Positions 26,215 to 33,981 of a stretch of 64,000 nt of DNA are shown here, piece by piece; position 1 is the first letter of the stretch; the number at the start of each line of letters is the position of its first letter. A program made the translations under genes and the position numbers. The stretch is from CAYVRJ01 sp964453645 (GTDB lineage: Bacteria; Bacillota; Clostridia; Christensenellales; JAWKQI01). The notes beneath the pieces are model-generated. The model ran no database searches. It was given only the letters and a program-made list of their open reading frames with translations, and was not told the origin of the DNA. Location of the stretch: the NCBI GenBank assembly GCA_964453645.1, contig CAYVRJ010000001.1, forward strand, positions 1 to 64,000, in the 5' to 3' direction.

Positions 26215-28530
26215 ATGAAACTCTTGTGCGTTGACGGACACAGTTTAATGTATCGGGCATTTTATGCCCTTCCCCTGCTCACCAACGCAAAAGGGGAGTA
26301 TACAAATGCCATTCATGGCTTTTTTTCTATGCTCTTGTTGGCGATGGAAACCTTGGAGCCCACCCACATGGCTGTGTGTTTTGATGTGCACGCCAAAACC
26401 CTGCGCAGTGAAAAATATGAAGCGTATAAGGCACAGCGCAAGCCCATGCCCGAGGAGCTTCGCCCCCAGTTTCCCCTGCTGGATACGATTTTGCAGGAGA
26501 TGGACATTGCCGTTTTTAAAAAAGAGGGAATCGAGGGAGACGACCTGCTGGGCACCCTTGCAAAAAAGTCGGGCATGGATGCCTATATCCTCACCGGGGA
26601 TCGGGATTGCCTGCAATTGCTAGACGACACCACCAAGGTGTGTCTCACAAAAAAAGGTGTGTCCGAACTCAAAGTGTATGACACGGCAAAACTGTTTGAA
26701 GAATACGGTTTAAAACCCGAGCAGATACCCCACCTAAAGGGGTTGATGGGGGATGCTTCGGACAATATCCCGGGAGTGGCCGGAGTGGGGGAAAAGACTG
26801 CCCTCAAGCTGCTTTTGGAATATTCAACCATTGAGAACCTCTACGAACACGTTTCGCAGATCAAAGGCAAGCTGAAAGAAAAACTAGAAAACGATCGAGA
26901 CAAGGCATTCTTAAGTTTGGAGCTTGCAACCATCGATGCCAATGTGGACGTAACATTTGATATTCACAGTGTTGTGCTGGAACCTGCAAAGATTCCACCC
27001 GTGCTTAACAATCACGGGTTTAAAAGCCTTGCCGCAAGAAAGCAGGGCACAACAAAGAAGGAACAAATCTCCTTTGATTTTAAAGATGTGCCCAAGACGG
27101 CGGTCTATCAAGACATTTGCTTCGATAAAAAGACCTTACTCAAGGAAAACCCAGACCTGCCCAACATCACCCACGACTGCATGATTGCCCAGTACTGCAT
27201 CAGCCCCACCGACAAGGATTTTTCCTTTGCTGCGGTGTGCGCCAAGTATGGGGTGGATCCTGTGCCCGAGAGTTTGGCGGTGATTCGGGAGGAGCAGTTA
27301 AAACAAATTCAGTCCCTAAACCTAGACAAAGTGTTTTATGAAATTGAATCTCCCCTCACCGACGTGCTCCACGCCATGGAAACCTGTGGCTTTTGTGTGG
27401 ACGAGACGGAGCTTACCCGGCTGTCCGAGGAATACGGAGATATTATCAAAAGCGAAGAAGAGCAAATCATCCGCTTGGCGGGTGAACAGTTTAACATAAA
27501 CAGCCCCAAGCAGCTTGGAGAAATTCTCTTCGACAAACTCAAGTTACCCGCAGCAAAAAAGACCAAAACCGGGTATTCCACCGATGCGGAAGTGCTGGAG
27601 GGGTTGGAGAAGATGCACCCCATTATCCCCCACATACTCAACTATCGCCAGTACGCCAAATTAAACTCCACCTACATTGAGGGCATCAAGGCCTTGGTGG
27701 AAGACGGCCATGTGCACACCAGCTTAAATCAGGCGTCCACCGTCACCGGGCGCATTTCATCCACCGAACCAAACCTGCAAAACATTCCCCAGCGCACCCA
27801 GGCGGGTCGGGAGATTCGCAAGATTTTTTGTGCCAGTCAAGGCCAAGTACTCACCTGTGCGGATTATTCCCAAATCGAGCTGCGCATTTTAGCACACATC
27901 TCAAAGGATGAAAATATGCTGGATGCCTTTTTGTCGGACAGAGATATTCACACGGCCACCGCCAGCGAGGTGTTTGACGTACCCCTTGAGTGTGTCACCG
28001 ATCAAATGCGCAGGGAGGCAAAGGCAGTTAATTTTGGCATTGTCTATGGCATTTCCGACTTCGGCCTTGCCAAAAACTTAGGCGTATCCCGGAAACGTGC
28101 CCACGAACTCATTGAAAAGTATTTAACGGAATTTTCCGGCGTTGCAAAGTATATGGAACAAATGACAAGTTCTCCCCCCGACGTAGCCACCACCCTGTTC
28201 GGCCGGAGACGGGTCATTCACGAATTAAAATCTCCCAACAAAAACATTCGCTCCTTTGGCCTTAGGGTGGCCCTCAACACCCCCATTCAGGGCACTGCCG
28301 CAGATATCATTAAACTTGCCATGAACAATGTCCACGCTTCCCTGCGGGACGGAGGATATTCTTCCAAACTCATCTTGCAAGTCCACGACGAACTCATTGT
28401 AGATACGGCACTGGAGGAACAGACAGCTGTTTCCAATTTACTCAGGGAGTGCATGGAGGGTGCAGCCCAATTGCTCATCCCCTTAAAAGTCAATATTTCG
28501 TCGGGCAGGACTTGGTTTTTAGCAAAATAA
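26215..28530 (+). CDS. polA: DNA polymerase I with reduced 3'-5' exonuclease region
   Basis: The 771-residue enzyme has a 5'-3' nuclease domain (ILTGDRDCLQL, HLKGLMGDASDNIPGVAGVGEKTA, seen in parts, residues 1-275) and a complete polymerase domain (TCADYSQIELRILAH, RREAKAVNFGIVYGIS, LQVHDELI). The stretch between them is about 100 residues, far shorter than a working exonuclease domain, and no DXE motif is seen, so proofreading is presumably absent, as in several Gram-positive PolA proteins. It starts one base after the atpC stop and has only a weak ribosome site, so it is probably read from the atp transcript. Confidence 0.93.
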   Translation: MKLLCVDGHSLMYRAFYALPLLTNAKGEYTNAIHGFFSMLLLAMETLEPTHMAVCFDVHAKTLRSEKYEAYKAQRKPMPEELRPQFPLLDTILQEMDIAVFKKEGIEGDDLLGTLAKKSGMDAYILTGDRDCLQLLDDTTKVCLTKKGVSELKVYDTAKLFEEYGLKPEQIPHLKGLMGDASDNIPGVAGVGEKTALKLLLEYSTIENLYEHVSQIKGKLKEKLENDRDKAFLSLELATIDANVDVTFDIHSVVLEPAKIPPVLNNHGFKSLAARKQGTTKKEQISFDFKDVPKTAVYQDICFDKKTLLKENPDLPNITHDCMIAQYCISPTDKDFSFAAVCAKYGVDPVPESLAVIREEQLKQIQSLNLDKVFYEIESPLTDVLHAMETCGFCVDETELTRLSEEYGDIIKSEEEQIIRLAGEQFNINSPKQLGEILFDKLKLPAAKKTKTGYSTDAEVLEGLEKMHPIIPHILNYRQYAKLNSTYIEGIKALVEDGHVHTSLNQASTVTGRISSTEPNLQNIPQRTQAGREIRKIFCASQGQVLTCADYSQIELRILAHISKDENMLDAFLSDRDIHTATASEVFDVPLECVTDQMRREAKAVNFGIVYGISDFGLAKNLGVSRKRAHELIEKYLTEFSGVAKYMEQMTSSPPDVATTLFGRRRVIHELKSPNKNIRSFGLRVALNTPIQGTAADIIKLAMNNVHASLRDGGYSSKLILQVHDELIVDTALEEQTAVSNLLRECMEGAAQLLIPLKVNISSGRTWFLAK

Positions 28531-28576
28531 CAAAATGCTAAATCACTTTATACAAAACGACTGTTAAAATAAGGTG

Positions 28577-28605
28577 TTGACAGAGCGATGAGTGAATTGT
28601 ATAAT
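28577..28605 (+). promoter_or_regulatory. Consensus sigma-A promoter of the antisense RNA
   Basis: TTGACA (28577-28582), 17 bases, TATAAT (28600-28605): a perfect consensus promoter in a region with no plus-strand gene. The RNA would start near 28612. Confidence 0.85.
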
Positions 28606-28610
28606 ATATA

Positions 28611-28642
28611 CAAAAGAGCACACCGGGTGAAACGGTCTGCTC
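28611..28642 (-). terminator. Terminator of the toxin mRNA
   Basis: On the minus strand the stem GAGCA-ACCG / CGGT-TGCTC (28616-28642, one mismatch) is followed by TTTTG. It ends a transcript coming from 28848. The complementary plus strand of the same segment is the start of the antisense RNA. Confidence 0.6.
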
Positions 28643-28705
28643 CTATACTTTTGGAAAGCTTTCAGAGCAGCCGTTCAGGCAAAGTGACGGCTGTTCTTGC
28701 TTTTT
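28612..28705 (+). ncRNA. Predicted antisense antitoxin RNA
   Basis: This short RNA of about 94 bases starts at the consensus promoter and ends at a terminator: stem GAGCAGCCGT (28665-28674) / ACGGCTGTTC (28687-28696), 10 pairs with one wobble, followed by TTGCTTTTT. It is fully complementary to the 3' end of the toxin mRNA, including its stop codon. This convergent 3' overlap is the layout of txpA/RatA-type systems. Expression is inferred only. Confidence 0.65.
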
Positions 28706-28793
28706 ATCGGTTCTTTAACTGCTTAATTGCAACAATCAGAGCGATAACGGATATTAGAAGATGAAGCAGACTGACTGCTAAATTCATATCCAT
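28704..28793 (-). CDS. Predicted type I toxin peptide (holin-like)
   Basis: The 29-residue peptide is MDMN followed by a hydrophobic helix (LAVSLLHLLISVIALIVAI) and a short basic end (KQLKNR). This pattern fits small membrane toxins of the TxpA/Hol-Tox kind. The ribosome site GGGGGTGAT lies 6 bases before the chosen ATG; another ATG is directly upstream and one is two codons downstream. The longer upstream reading frame (to 28934) runs through the promoter and leader and is not coding. The gene has its own promoter, an RBS-masking hairpin, a terminator and a convergent antisense RNA. Confidence 0.65.
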   Translation of the reverse strand: MDMNLAVSLLHLLISVIALIVAIKQLKNR

Positions 28794-28800
28794 CATATCA

Positions 28801-28823
28801 CCCCCAATCTTTAGTGATTGAGG
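28801..28823 (-). promoter_or_regulatory. Hairpin masking the toxin ribosome site
   Basis: In the toxin mRNA, CCTCAATC pairs with GATTGGGG across a 6-base loop (one G-U pair). The right arm is the ribosome site, so translation would be blocked until the structure is remodelled. Such masking is typical of type I toxin mRNAs. Confidence 0.55.
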
Positions 28824-28854
28824 AGACAAACCGTCCACCCATTGGTGCACCCTA

Positions 28855-28883
28855 ATAATACCATATTTCGACATAAATTGCAA
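28855..28883 (-). promoter_or_regulatory. sigma-A promoter of the toxin mRNA
   Basis: On the minus strand TTGCAA (28878-28883) and TATTAT (28855-28860) have a 17-base spacer. The mRNA would run from about 28848 to 28611, near 240 bases. Confidence 0.65.
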
Positions 28884-29029
28884 CACAAAATTTACAATTA
28901 CGTGACATGAAATAACAAAAATTAGATAGTGCAAAAGGTTTCATTATGTAGTATAATATAACATTATTAAGTATGCCAAAAAACAATGTTTTATTGTTTT
29001 ATTTGCATACGGTAAGGTAGAGGATACAA

Positions 29030-29623
29030 ATGATAATCGGCATAACCGGAGGAATTGCTGCGGGCAAGAGCGAAATATCCAAATATTTGACGAGCAAGGG
29101 TTACTACGTCATCTGTGCGGACGACGTGGGCAGAGACCTTTGTGCAAAGGGAAACGAGGCCCTCCTTGAAATTGAGCGGGTCTTTGGCTCAGAATATTTA
29201 ACGGTCTCGGGGGAACTCAACCGCCCCAAGCTGGCCGAAACGGTGTTTGCAGACCCATATCAGCTGATTAAACTCAACAGCATCATGTGGGGTAAAATTA
29301 AAACGGAAATCGAGCGCAGGATTGAGGCCTATTTTAAACACCACAACGAAGGTTCATTAATTTTTGTGGATGCTGCGCTGCTCATCGAAGCCCGGCTCAC
29401 CCACACGGTGGACTGCATTTGGCTGGTGGTGGCCGATGAAGAGATTCGCATTCAGCGCATTATGGATCGCAGTCATTTTTCGGAGGAGACCGCAAGGTTA
29501 CGCATGAAGGCCCAGATGAAGGACGACGACCGAAGGGAATACGCTAGCGTGGTGTTTTATAACAATGGAACGATTGATGAACTGCTGTCGCAGGTGGACA
29601 AACATTTAAAAACAATATTATGA
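29030..29623 (+). CDS. coaE: Dephospho-CoA kinase
   Basis: The 197-residue enzyme catalyses the last step of coenzyme A synthesis. It begins with the P-loop IIGITGGIAAGKSEIS, has the CoaE segment VICADDVGRDL, and a lid region with RIMDRSHFSEETARLRMKAQ, seen in parts. The ATG overlaps no upstream gene; a TATAAT at 28952-28957 lies about 70 bases before it, with a weak -35. The stop overlaps the start of the transglycosylase (ATGA). Confidence 0.94.
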   Translation: MIIGITGGIAAGKSEISKYLTSKGYYVICADDVGRDLCAKGNEALLEIERVFGSEYLTVSGELNRPKLAETVFADPYQLIKLNSIMWGKIKTEIERRIEAYFKHHNEGSLIFVDAALLIEARLTHTVDCIWLVVADEEIRIQRIMDRSHFSEETARLRMKAQMKDDDRREYASVVFYNNGTIDELLSQVDKHLKTIL

Positions 29624-30219
29624 ACGATTTTGCAAAGAGAAGTGAAAAGAAAAAAAGTGGCAGCAAGACAACTATCTTCATTTTGATTCTTGTGTTGGTT
29701 GTGTTGCTGACCCTTGCATATTTTATTGGCAGACCGATTGTGCTCAAACAGATGTATCCCATTGCCTACACCCAGGAAATTGAAGTGATGAGCAAAAAGT
29801 ATGAGTTGGATCCGTACTTTGTCAGTGCGGTGATTTTTAAAGAGTCCAGCTTTCGCAAGGATGCCGTTTCCCATCGAGGGGCTGTGGGGCTGATGCAGCT
29901 CATGCCCGACACGGGGGAGTGGATTGCGAAGAAGCTCAATATGGAAACAAACGGCTTGGATTTAGCCGATATTCAAATTAATTTGGAGCTGGGGTGCTGG
30001 TATTTGCAGTATTTGAACAACATGTTTCAGGGGAATACCACCAACGTTTTAGCGGGGTACAACGCTGGCCCCAACAAGGTGAAGAGCTGGCAAAAGGAGT
30101 ATTCCGACGACGGTGTGAACCTGCACACCATCCCCTATCCCGAGACGGAAAAATATGTGAAAAAAGTAAACGAGACTTACGAGATGTATAAAGAACTGTA
30201 TAATGAGGTGTACGATTGA
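29620..30219 (+). CDS. Membrane-anchored lytic transglycosylase
   Basis: The 199-residue protein has a basic N-terminus, one membrane helix (TTIFILILVLVVLLTLAYFI), and a Slt-type domain with the catalytic glutamate in IFKESSFRKDA, GAVGLMQLMPDTG and VLAGYNAGPNKV. It should cleave peptidoglycan glycan strands outside the membrane. The order polA-coaE-transglycosylase is common in Clostridia. It overlaps its neighbours on both sides by 4 bases, so the three genes coaE, this one and the binding protein form one unit. Confidence 0.9.
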   Translation: MNDFAKRSEKKKSGSKTTIFILILVLVVLLTLAYFIGRPIVLKQMYPIAYTQEIEVMSKKYELDPYFVSAVIFKESSFRKDAVSHRGAVGLMQLMPDTGEWIAKKLNMETNGLDLADIQINLELGCWYLQYLNNMFQGNTTNVLAGYNAGPNKVKSWQKEYSDDGVNLHTIPYPETEKYVKKVNETYEMYKELYNEVYD

Positions 30220-31823
30220 AGTCGTTTTTGTGTATTGCTTTGGTAATCCTGTTGCTATTGACGGGGTGCGCCCCCGAGGCCGTGGAGACCATCGCCCCTG
30301 TTGTTTCAACTGCACCCCAGGAAAAGCTGATCCCCGACACAGGGGGTGAGTTTTTTATTCCCCTGCCCACGGGTATTGAGAGTCTAAACCCGCTGACAGT
30401 GCGCAACAGGCAGTTGCTCACCATTTATTCGCTCATCTATGAGAGTTTTGTCAACATTTCCCCCGAGGGAAAGGCGGAAGCATCCATCGCCCAGACCTGG
30501 AGCGTTTCGGACGAAGGGGATATTTTCACCTTCAACATTCGCCAGGGTATCAAGTGGCACGACGGAAGCGACTTAACGGCGGAGGATGTAATGTTCACCT
30601 TGGGTGAAATTGCAAAGCTGAGCACCGGCAACTCCCCCTATGCAAAATTAAATTCCCTCATCTTAAATTATTCCATGCAGGACGAATACACCGTGACCAT
30701 TGCGGCAAAAAGCCGTGGTTACGACATCATGTACGCACTGGATTTCCCGGTGCTGTGTAAGAACTATTATGGCTCTGGGAGTGCCATGGAAACCAAAAAT
30801 CCCATGGGCACGGGGCCATACAAGGTACTGAACTATCAAAAGGATGTGGAAATGGCACTGGGCGTGTTTGGGGAATGGTGGCGCAAAGCCCCCTACATCA
30901 CCTCCATCAAGGCAGTGGCCATGAAAGACAACGAAGAGGAACTGCCTGCCTATCAGGCGGGGGTATTGGATTTTGTCGTTACTTCGGTGTTAACAGCAGG
31001 GCAGTACCGCCAGTACGGCACCACCCAAGTGACAGATTTTATGACGGGGTATTACGATTGCCTCATCACCAACAACGGAGGTAAGTTGTCGGATATCGCC
31101 ATGCGGCAGGTGTTAGCATATGCCATCGACAAGGCGGATATCATCTCTAAAGATTTAATGTTCCACGCTGCCGCCTGCGACGTGCTGCTGCCCCCCGATT
31201 CCTGGCTGTACGGCGGGAAGTATAAGTTATACGAGTACAACCCCCCCAAGAGTTTGGAGCTGATCAAGGGTTTGGGTTTGGAAGATGCCAACGAAGATGG
31301 GTATCTGGACTCGGGAGATTTTATTAAAAGTCCCTACACCCTCAAACTGTTGGTGGTGGATTCGGACGAAGGGTTTTATTTAAACGATGTGGCAAAGAGT
31401 ATTGAATCCCAGCTCAAGCGCATTGGCATTTTAGTGGAGATCGTCTCCCTGCCTTGGAAGGAGTATTCCCAAGCTTTGGTGAACAAGGACTTTGACTTTG
31501 CCTTAGTGAGTTATTATTTAGACAGAAATCCCGACCCATCCTATGTGGTGGCCTCCAACGGAGCGGGCAACTACGGCGGGTATACCAGCGAAAAGATGGA
31601 CGAAACCCTAAGATATGCCAAGGAGCAGACGGACGAGGGAGCCATTCGGGAGGCATATAACAAGTATTCACAACTCTTTATCGATGAGTTGCCCCACATC
31701 CCCCTGTATTTTAGAACCAATTCGGTGATATCCGAGAGTTCCATTAAGAACATTGGGGTGATTCGGGAGGACGACATTTTTCACAACATTGCGGAGTGGT
31801 ATATTCTCGTGCGTCCGGGTTGA
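30216..31823 (+). CDS. Peptide-binding lipoprotein (SBP family 5), no permease nearby
   Basis: The 535-residue protein has a lipoprotein signal with lipobox LLLTGC (Cys18) and the family 5 extracellular binding fold: WSVSDEGDIFTFNIRQGIKWHDGS, seen in parts, then ADIISKDLMF and IPLYFRTNSV. Such proteins bring oligopeptides or nickel to an ABC importer, but no permease or ATPase gene is adjacent. TTG start overlapping the transglycosylase stop. Next to a cell-wall lytic enzyme it could bind muropeptides; that is inference. Confidence 0.85.
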   Translation: MKSFLCIALVILLLLTGCAPEAVETIAPVVSTAPQEKLIPDTGGEFFIPLPTGIESLNPLTVRNRQLLTIYSLIYESFVNISPEGKAEASIAQTWSVSDEGDIFTFNIRQGIKWHDGSDLTAEDVMFTLGEIAKLSTGNSPYAKLNSLILNYSMQDEYTVTIAAKSRGYDIMYALDFPVLCKNYYGSGSAMETKNPMGTGPYKVLNYQKDVEMALGVFGEWWRKAPYITSIKAVAMKDNEEELPAYQAGVLDFVVTSVLTAGQYRQYGTTQVTDFMTGYYDCLITNNGGKLSDIAMRQVLAYAIDKADIISKDLMFHAAACDVLLPPDSWLYGGKYKLYEYNPPKSLELIKGLGLEDANEDGYLDSGDFIKSPYTLKLLVVDSDEGFYLNDVAKSIESQLKRIGILVEIVSLPWKEYSQALVNKDFDFALVSYYLDRNPDPSYVVASNGAGNYGGYTSEKMDETLRYAKEQTDEGAIREAYNKYSQLFIDELPHIPLYFRTNSVISESSIKNIGVIREDDIFHNIAEWYILVRPG

Positions 31824-31846
31824 TTCGTTGCCCCCAAGTGGTATAA
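31819..31846 (+). promoter_or_regulatory. sigma-A promoter of the first two-component system
   Basis: TTGATT (31819-31824), 16 bases, TATAAT (31841-31846), ahead of the response-regulator gene. The -35 box overlaps the stop region of the binding protein. Confidence 0.7.
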
Positions 31847-31877
31847 TAGTCTTGTACATGCGAAAAAGGAGTTTGAA

Positions 31878-32570
31878 ATGCCCAAGAGGATTTTAATTGT
31901 AGATGACGAACCGTCGCTGGTGAAGGGACTTCGTTTCAATTTAGAACAGCAGGACGGTTACAGCGTGGACGAAGCGTCGGACGGGGAGATTGCCCTTGCA
32001 AAGTTTTCACAAAACCAGTACGACTTAATCTTATTAGATGTGATGCTGCCTAAAATCGACGGCATGGAAGTGTGCCAGCGCATTCGCAGCGTGTCCGACG
32101 TGCCTATCATCATGCTCACCGCCAAAGACGGGGACATGAACAAAATCATGGGGTTGGAGTACGGTGCGGACGACTACTTGACCAAACCCTTTAACATGCT
32201 GGAGCTAAAGGCCAGAATTAAATCCGTGTTTCGGCGGGTGGATAAGACCATGCGCAGCGCAAATGCAGAGGTCTTAACCGTTAAAAACATGTCGGTGAAT
32301 CTAACCAACCGCAGCGTGGAGTGCAACGGCCAAGAGATTAACCTAACGGCAAAAGAGTTTGATCTCTTGCAGCTCTTCATTCAAAACCCGGGAAAAGTTT
32401 ACGACAGGGAATCTTTGCTGGAGATCATTTGGAAGTACGACTACTTGGGCGACCTTCGCACGGTGGACGTACACATCCGCAGGTTGCGGGAGAAGATCGA
32501 AAGCAATCCCGCAAAACCCGAATACATTCTCACCAAGTGGGGAGTGGGGTATTATTTCACGAATCGATAG
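31878..32570 (+). CDS. OmpR-family response regulator
   Basis: The 230-residue protein has a receiver domain with the acidic pair VDDE, the phosphorylation site LILLDVMLP (Asp around 54), the switch LTAKDGD and YLTKPFN, and a C-terminal winged helix (ILTKWGVGYYF at the end). It resembles the WalR/ResD/MtrA type. AAAAGGAG precedes the ATG. The kinase gene opens inside its last codons, so the two are tightly coupled. Confidence 0.93.
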   Translation: MPKRILIVDDEPSLVKGLRFNLEQQDGYSVDEASDGEIALAKFSQNQYDLILLDVMLPKIDGMEVCQRIRSVSDVPIIMLTAKDGDMNKIMGLEYGADDYLTKPFNMLELKARIKSVFRRVDKTMRSANAEVLTVKNMSVNLTNRSVECNGQEINLTAKEFDLLQLFIQNPGKVYDRESLLEIIWKYDYLGDLRTVDVHIRRLREKIESNPAKPEYILTKWGVGYYFTNR

Positions 32571-33981
32571 ATATTTCGGCTCCATTGCGTGGAGATTTGC
32601 TGCAATCTTTTTAATCGTTGCTGCGCTGGCGCTGGGCGTTGTCACGGTGGTTGTGGTGCGCGTGGTGGAGGAAAATCAAATACGAGAGCGGATTAACCTT
32701 GAATTTGAAAACCTCAACGGAGTTGCGGTTAAAATGTCCCCGCTGCTGCTGGAAAAAAACGCACAGGCGATTTACGACCTTTGTGCCCAAGCGGCAGAGC
32801 AAAACGGTGGACGATACTTAGTGTTAGACGACAACAGCGTGGTGGTGGGGGACAGCTTTTCAACCCTCAACGGCAGAAGGGTGAACATTGCCGAGGTGAA
32901 CAGCCTGCTGTACCAAAACAAGGACACCGACTACGGCTTTCACATCACCGACAACGAAAACTTTTATTCGGCCTATTTGACCATTGCCCTGTATGAAAAC
33001 AACGAAACCATCGGTGCCATGCTTCTTTCCGCCAGCGTGCAGGACGTGTACGAGCAGACCAAGCGGCTCACGTCCACCATTGTATTTTTATCGGCAGCAA
33101 CGGCCCTTGTGGTTATTTTTGTAAGTATTATCACCTCCAGATACATCACCCGTCCAGTGTTGGTGCTCACTCAAGCGGCCAGAAACATGGCCAACGGCAA
33201 TTTAAACGAACGGGTGGAAATTAAGGGCAAGAGTGAAATTGCAACCCTGGGTAACGCCTTTAACATCATGGGGGAACGGCTCAAAAATATGGATGCGGAG
33301 CGTGCAGATTTTGTTTCCAACGCTTCCCACGAACTGCGAACGCCGTTGTCGTCCATTAAAATTTTAACGGAATCATTGTTATATCAAGAAAACGTACCCG
33401 AGAATTTGTATAAAGAATTTTTGACAGATATTAACTTCGAAATCGATCGTCTCAACAACATCATCACCGATCTATTGGATATCACCAAATTAGAGGACGT
33501 GTCCTCCGTGTTAAAACTTGCGGTGGTGAACATCGGCAGGCTCACCAAGGAAGTGATCGAGAGCTTAGAGCCCCTGTACACGGGCAAGAATATTCATGTG
33601 AAGTTTAACGAGGAAGAGAAGATTACCTGCGTGTGTGACGAATTAAAGATTCGCCAAGCATTGTCCAACCTCATCGACAATGCCATTAAATACACCGACA
33701 ATGGGGGAAAGATTTCGGTGAACTTATATAAAAACGATGAAGAGGTGATTTTTAGCGTCAGCGACACGGGGATTGGCATTCCCGAGAGTGAGCTGAAGAA
33801 GATTTTCGATCGGTTCTACCGGGTGGACAAGGCGCGGAGCCGGGAGACGGGGGGAACCGGACTGGGGTTGTATATTTCAAAGAAGATTGTGGTGATGCAC
33901 GGAGGGTATTTAAACGTGAAGAGCGAGCAAAATGTGGGCACGACCTTTGAAATGGTCATTCCCGGAGGGAGGGTTGAATGA
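32551..33981 (+). CDS. Sensor histidine kinase without a standard start codon
   Basis: The kinase has a first membrane helix (IFLIVAALALGVVTVVVV), an outer sensing region of about 130 residues, a second helix (STIVFLSAATALVVIFVSII), HAMP, the phospho-His box SNASHELRTPLSS, and ATPase motifs DNAIKYTDNGG, DTGIGIP and GTGLGLYIS. Its frame has no ATG, GTG or TTG between the upstream region and the first helix. ATT codons at 32551 and 32554 sit 6 and 9 bases after GGAG, in the position where the paralogue at 42596 uses TTG. The start given is therefore an inference. An ATG at 32359 in the same frame lies deep within the regulator gene and is rejected. Confidence 0.85.
   Translation: MISRIDRYFGSIAWRFAAIFLIVAALALGVVTVVVVRVVEENQIRERINLEFENLNGVAVKMSPLLLEKNAQAIYDLCAQAAEQNGGRYLVLDDNSVVVGDSFSTLNGRRVNIAEVNSLLYQNKDTDYGFHITDNENFYSAYLTIALYENNETIGAMLLSASVQDVYEQTKRLTSTIVFLSAATALVVIFVSIITSRYITRPVLVLTQAARNMANGNLNERVEIKGKSEIATLGNAFNIMGERLKNMDAERADFVSNASHELRTPLSSIKILTESLLYQENVPENLYKEFLTDINFEIDRLNNIITDLLDITKLEDVSSVLKLAVVNIGRLTKEVIESLEPLYTGKNIHVKFNEEEKITCVCDELKIRQALSNLIDNAIKYTDNGGKISVNLYKNDEEVIFSVSDTGIGIPESELKKIFDRFYRVDKARSRETGGTGLGLYISKKIVVMHGGYLNVKSEQNVGTTFEMVIPGGRVE

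Noticed and set aside
28704..28934. A 76-codon version of the toxin gene starting at 28934
   Set aside because: It would run through the promoter and leader of the mRNA. The GGGGGTGAT ribosome site supports the short start.
32359..32550. ATG at 32359 as start of the histidine kinase
   Set aside because: It would add 64 residues encoded by the alternative frame of the regulator's DNA-binding domain, with no family likeness.
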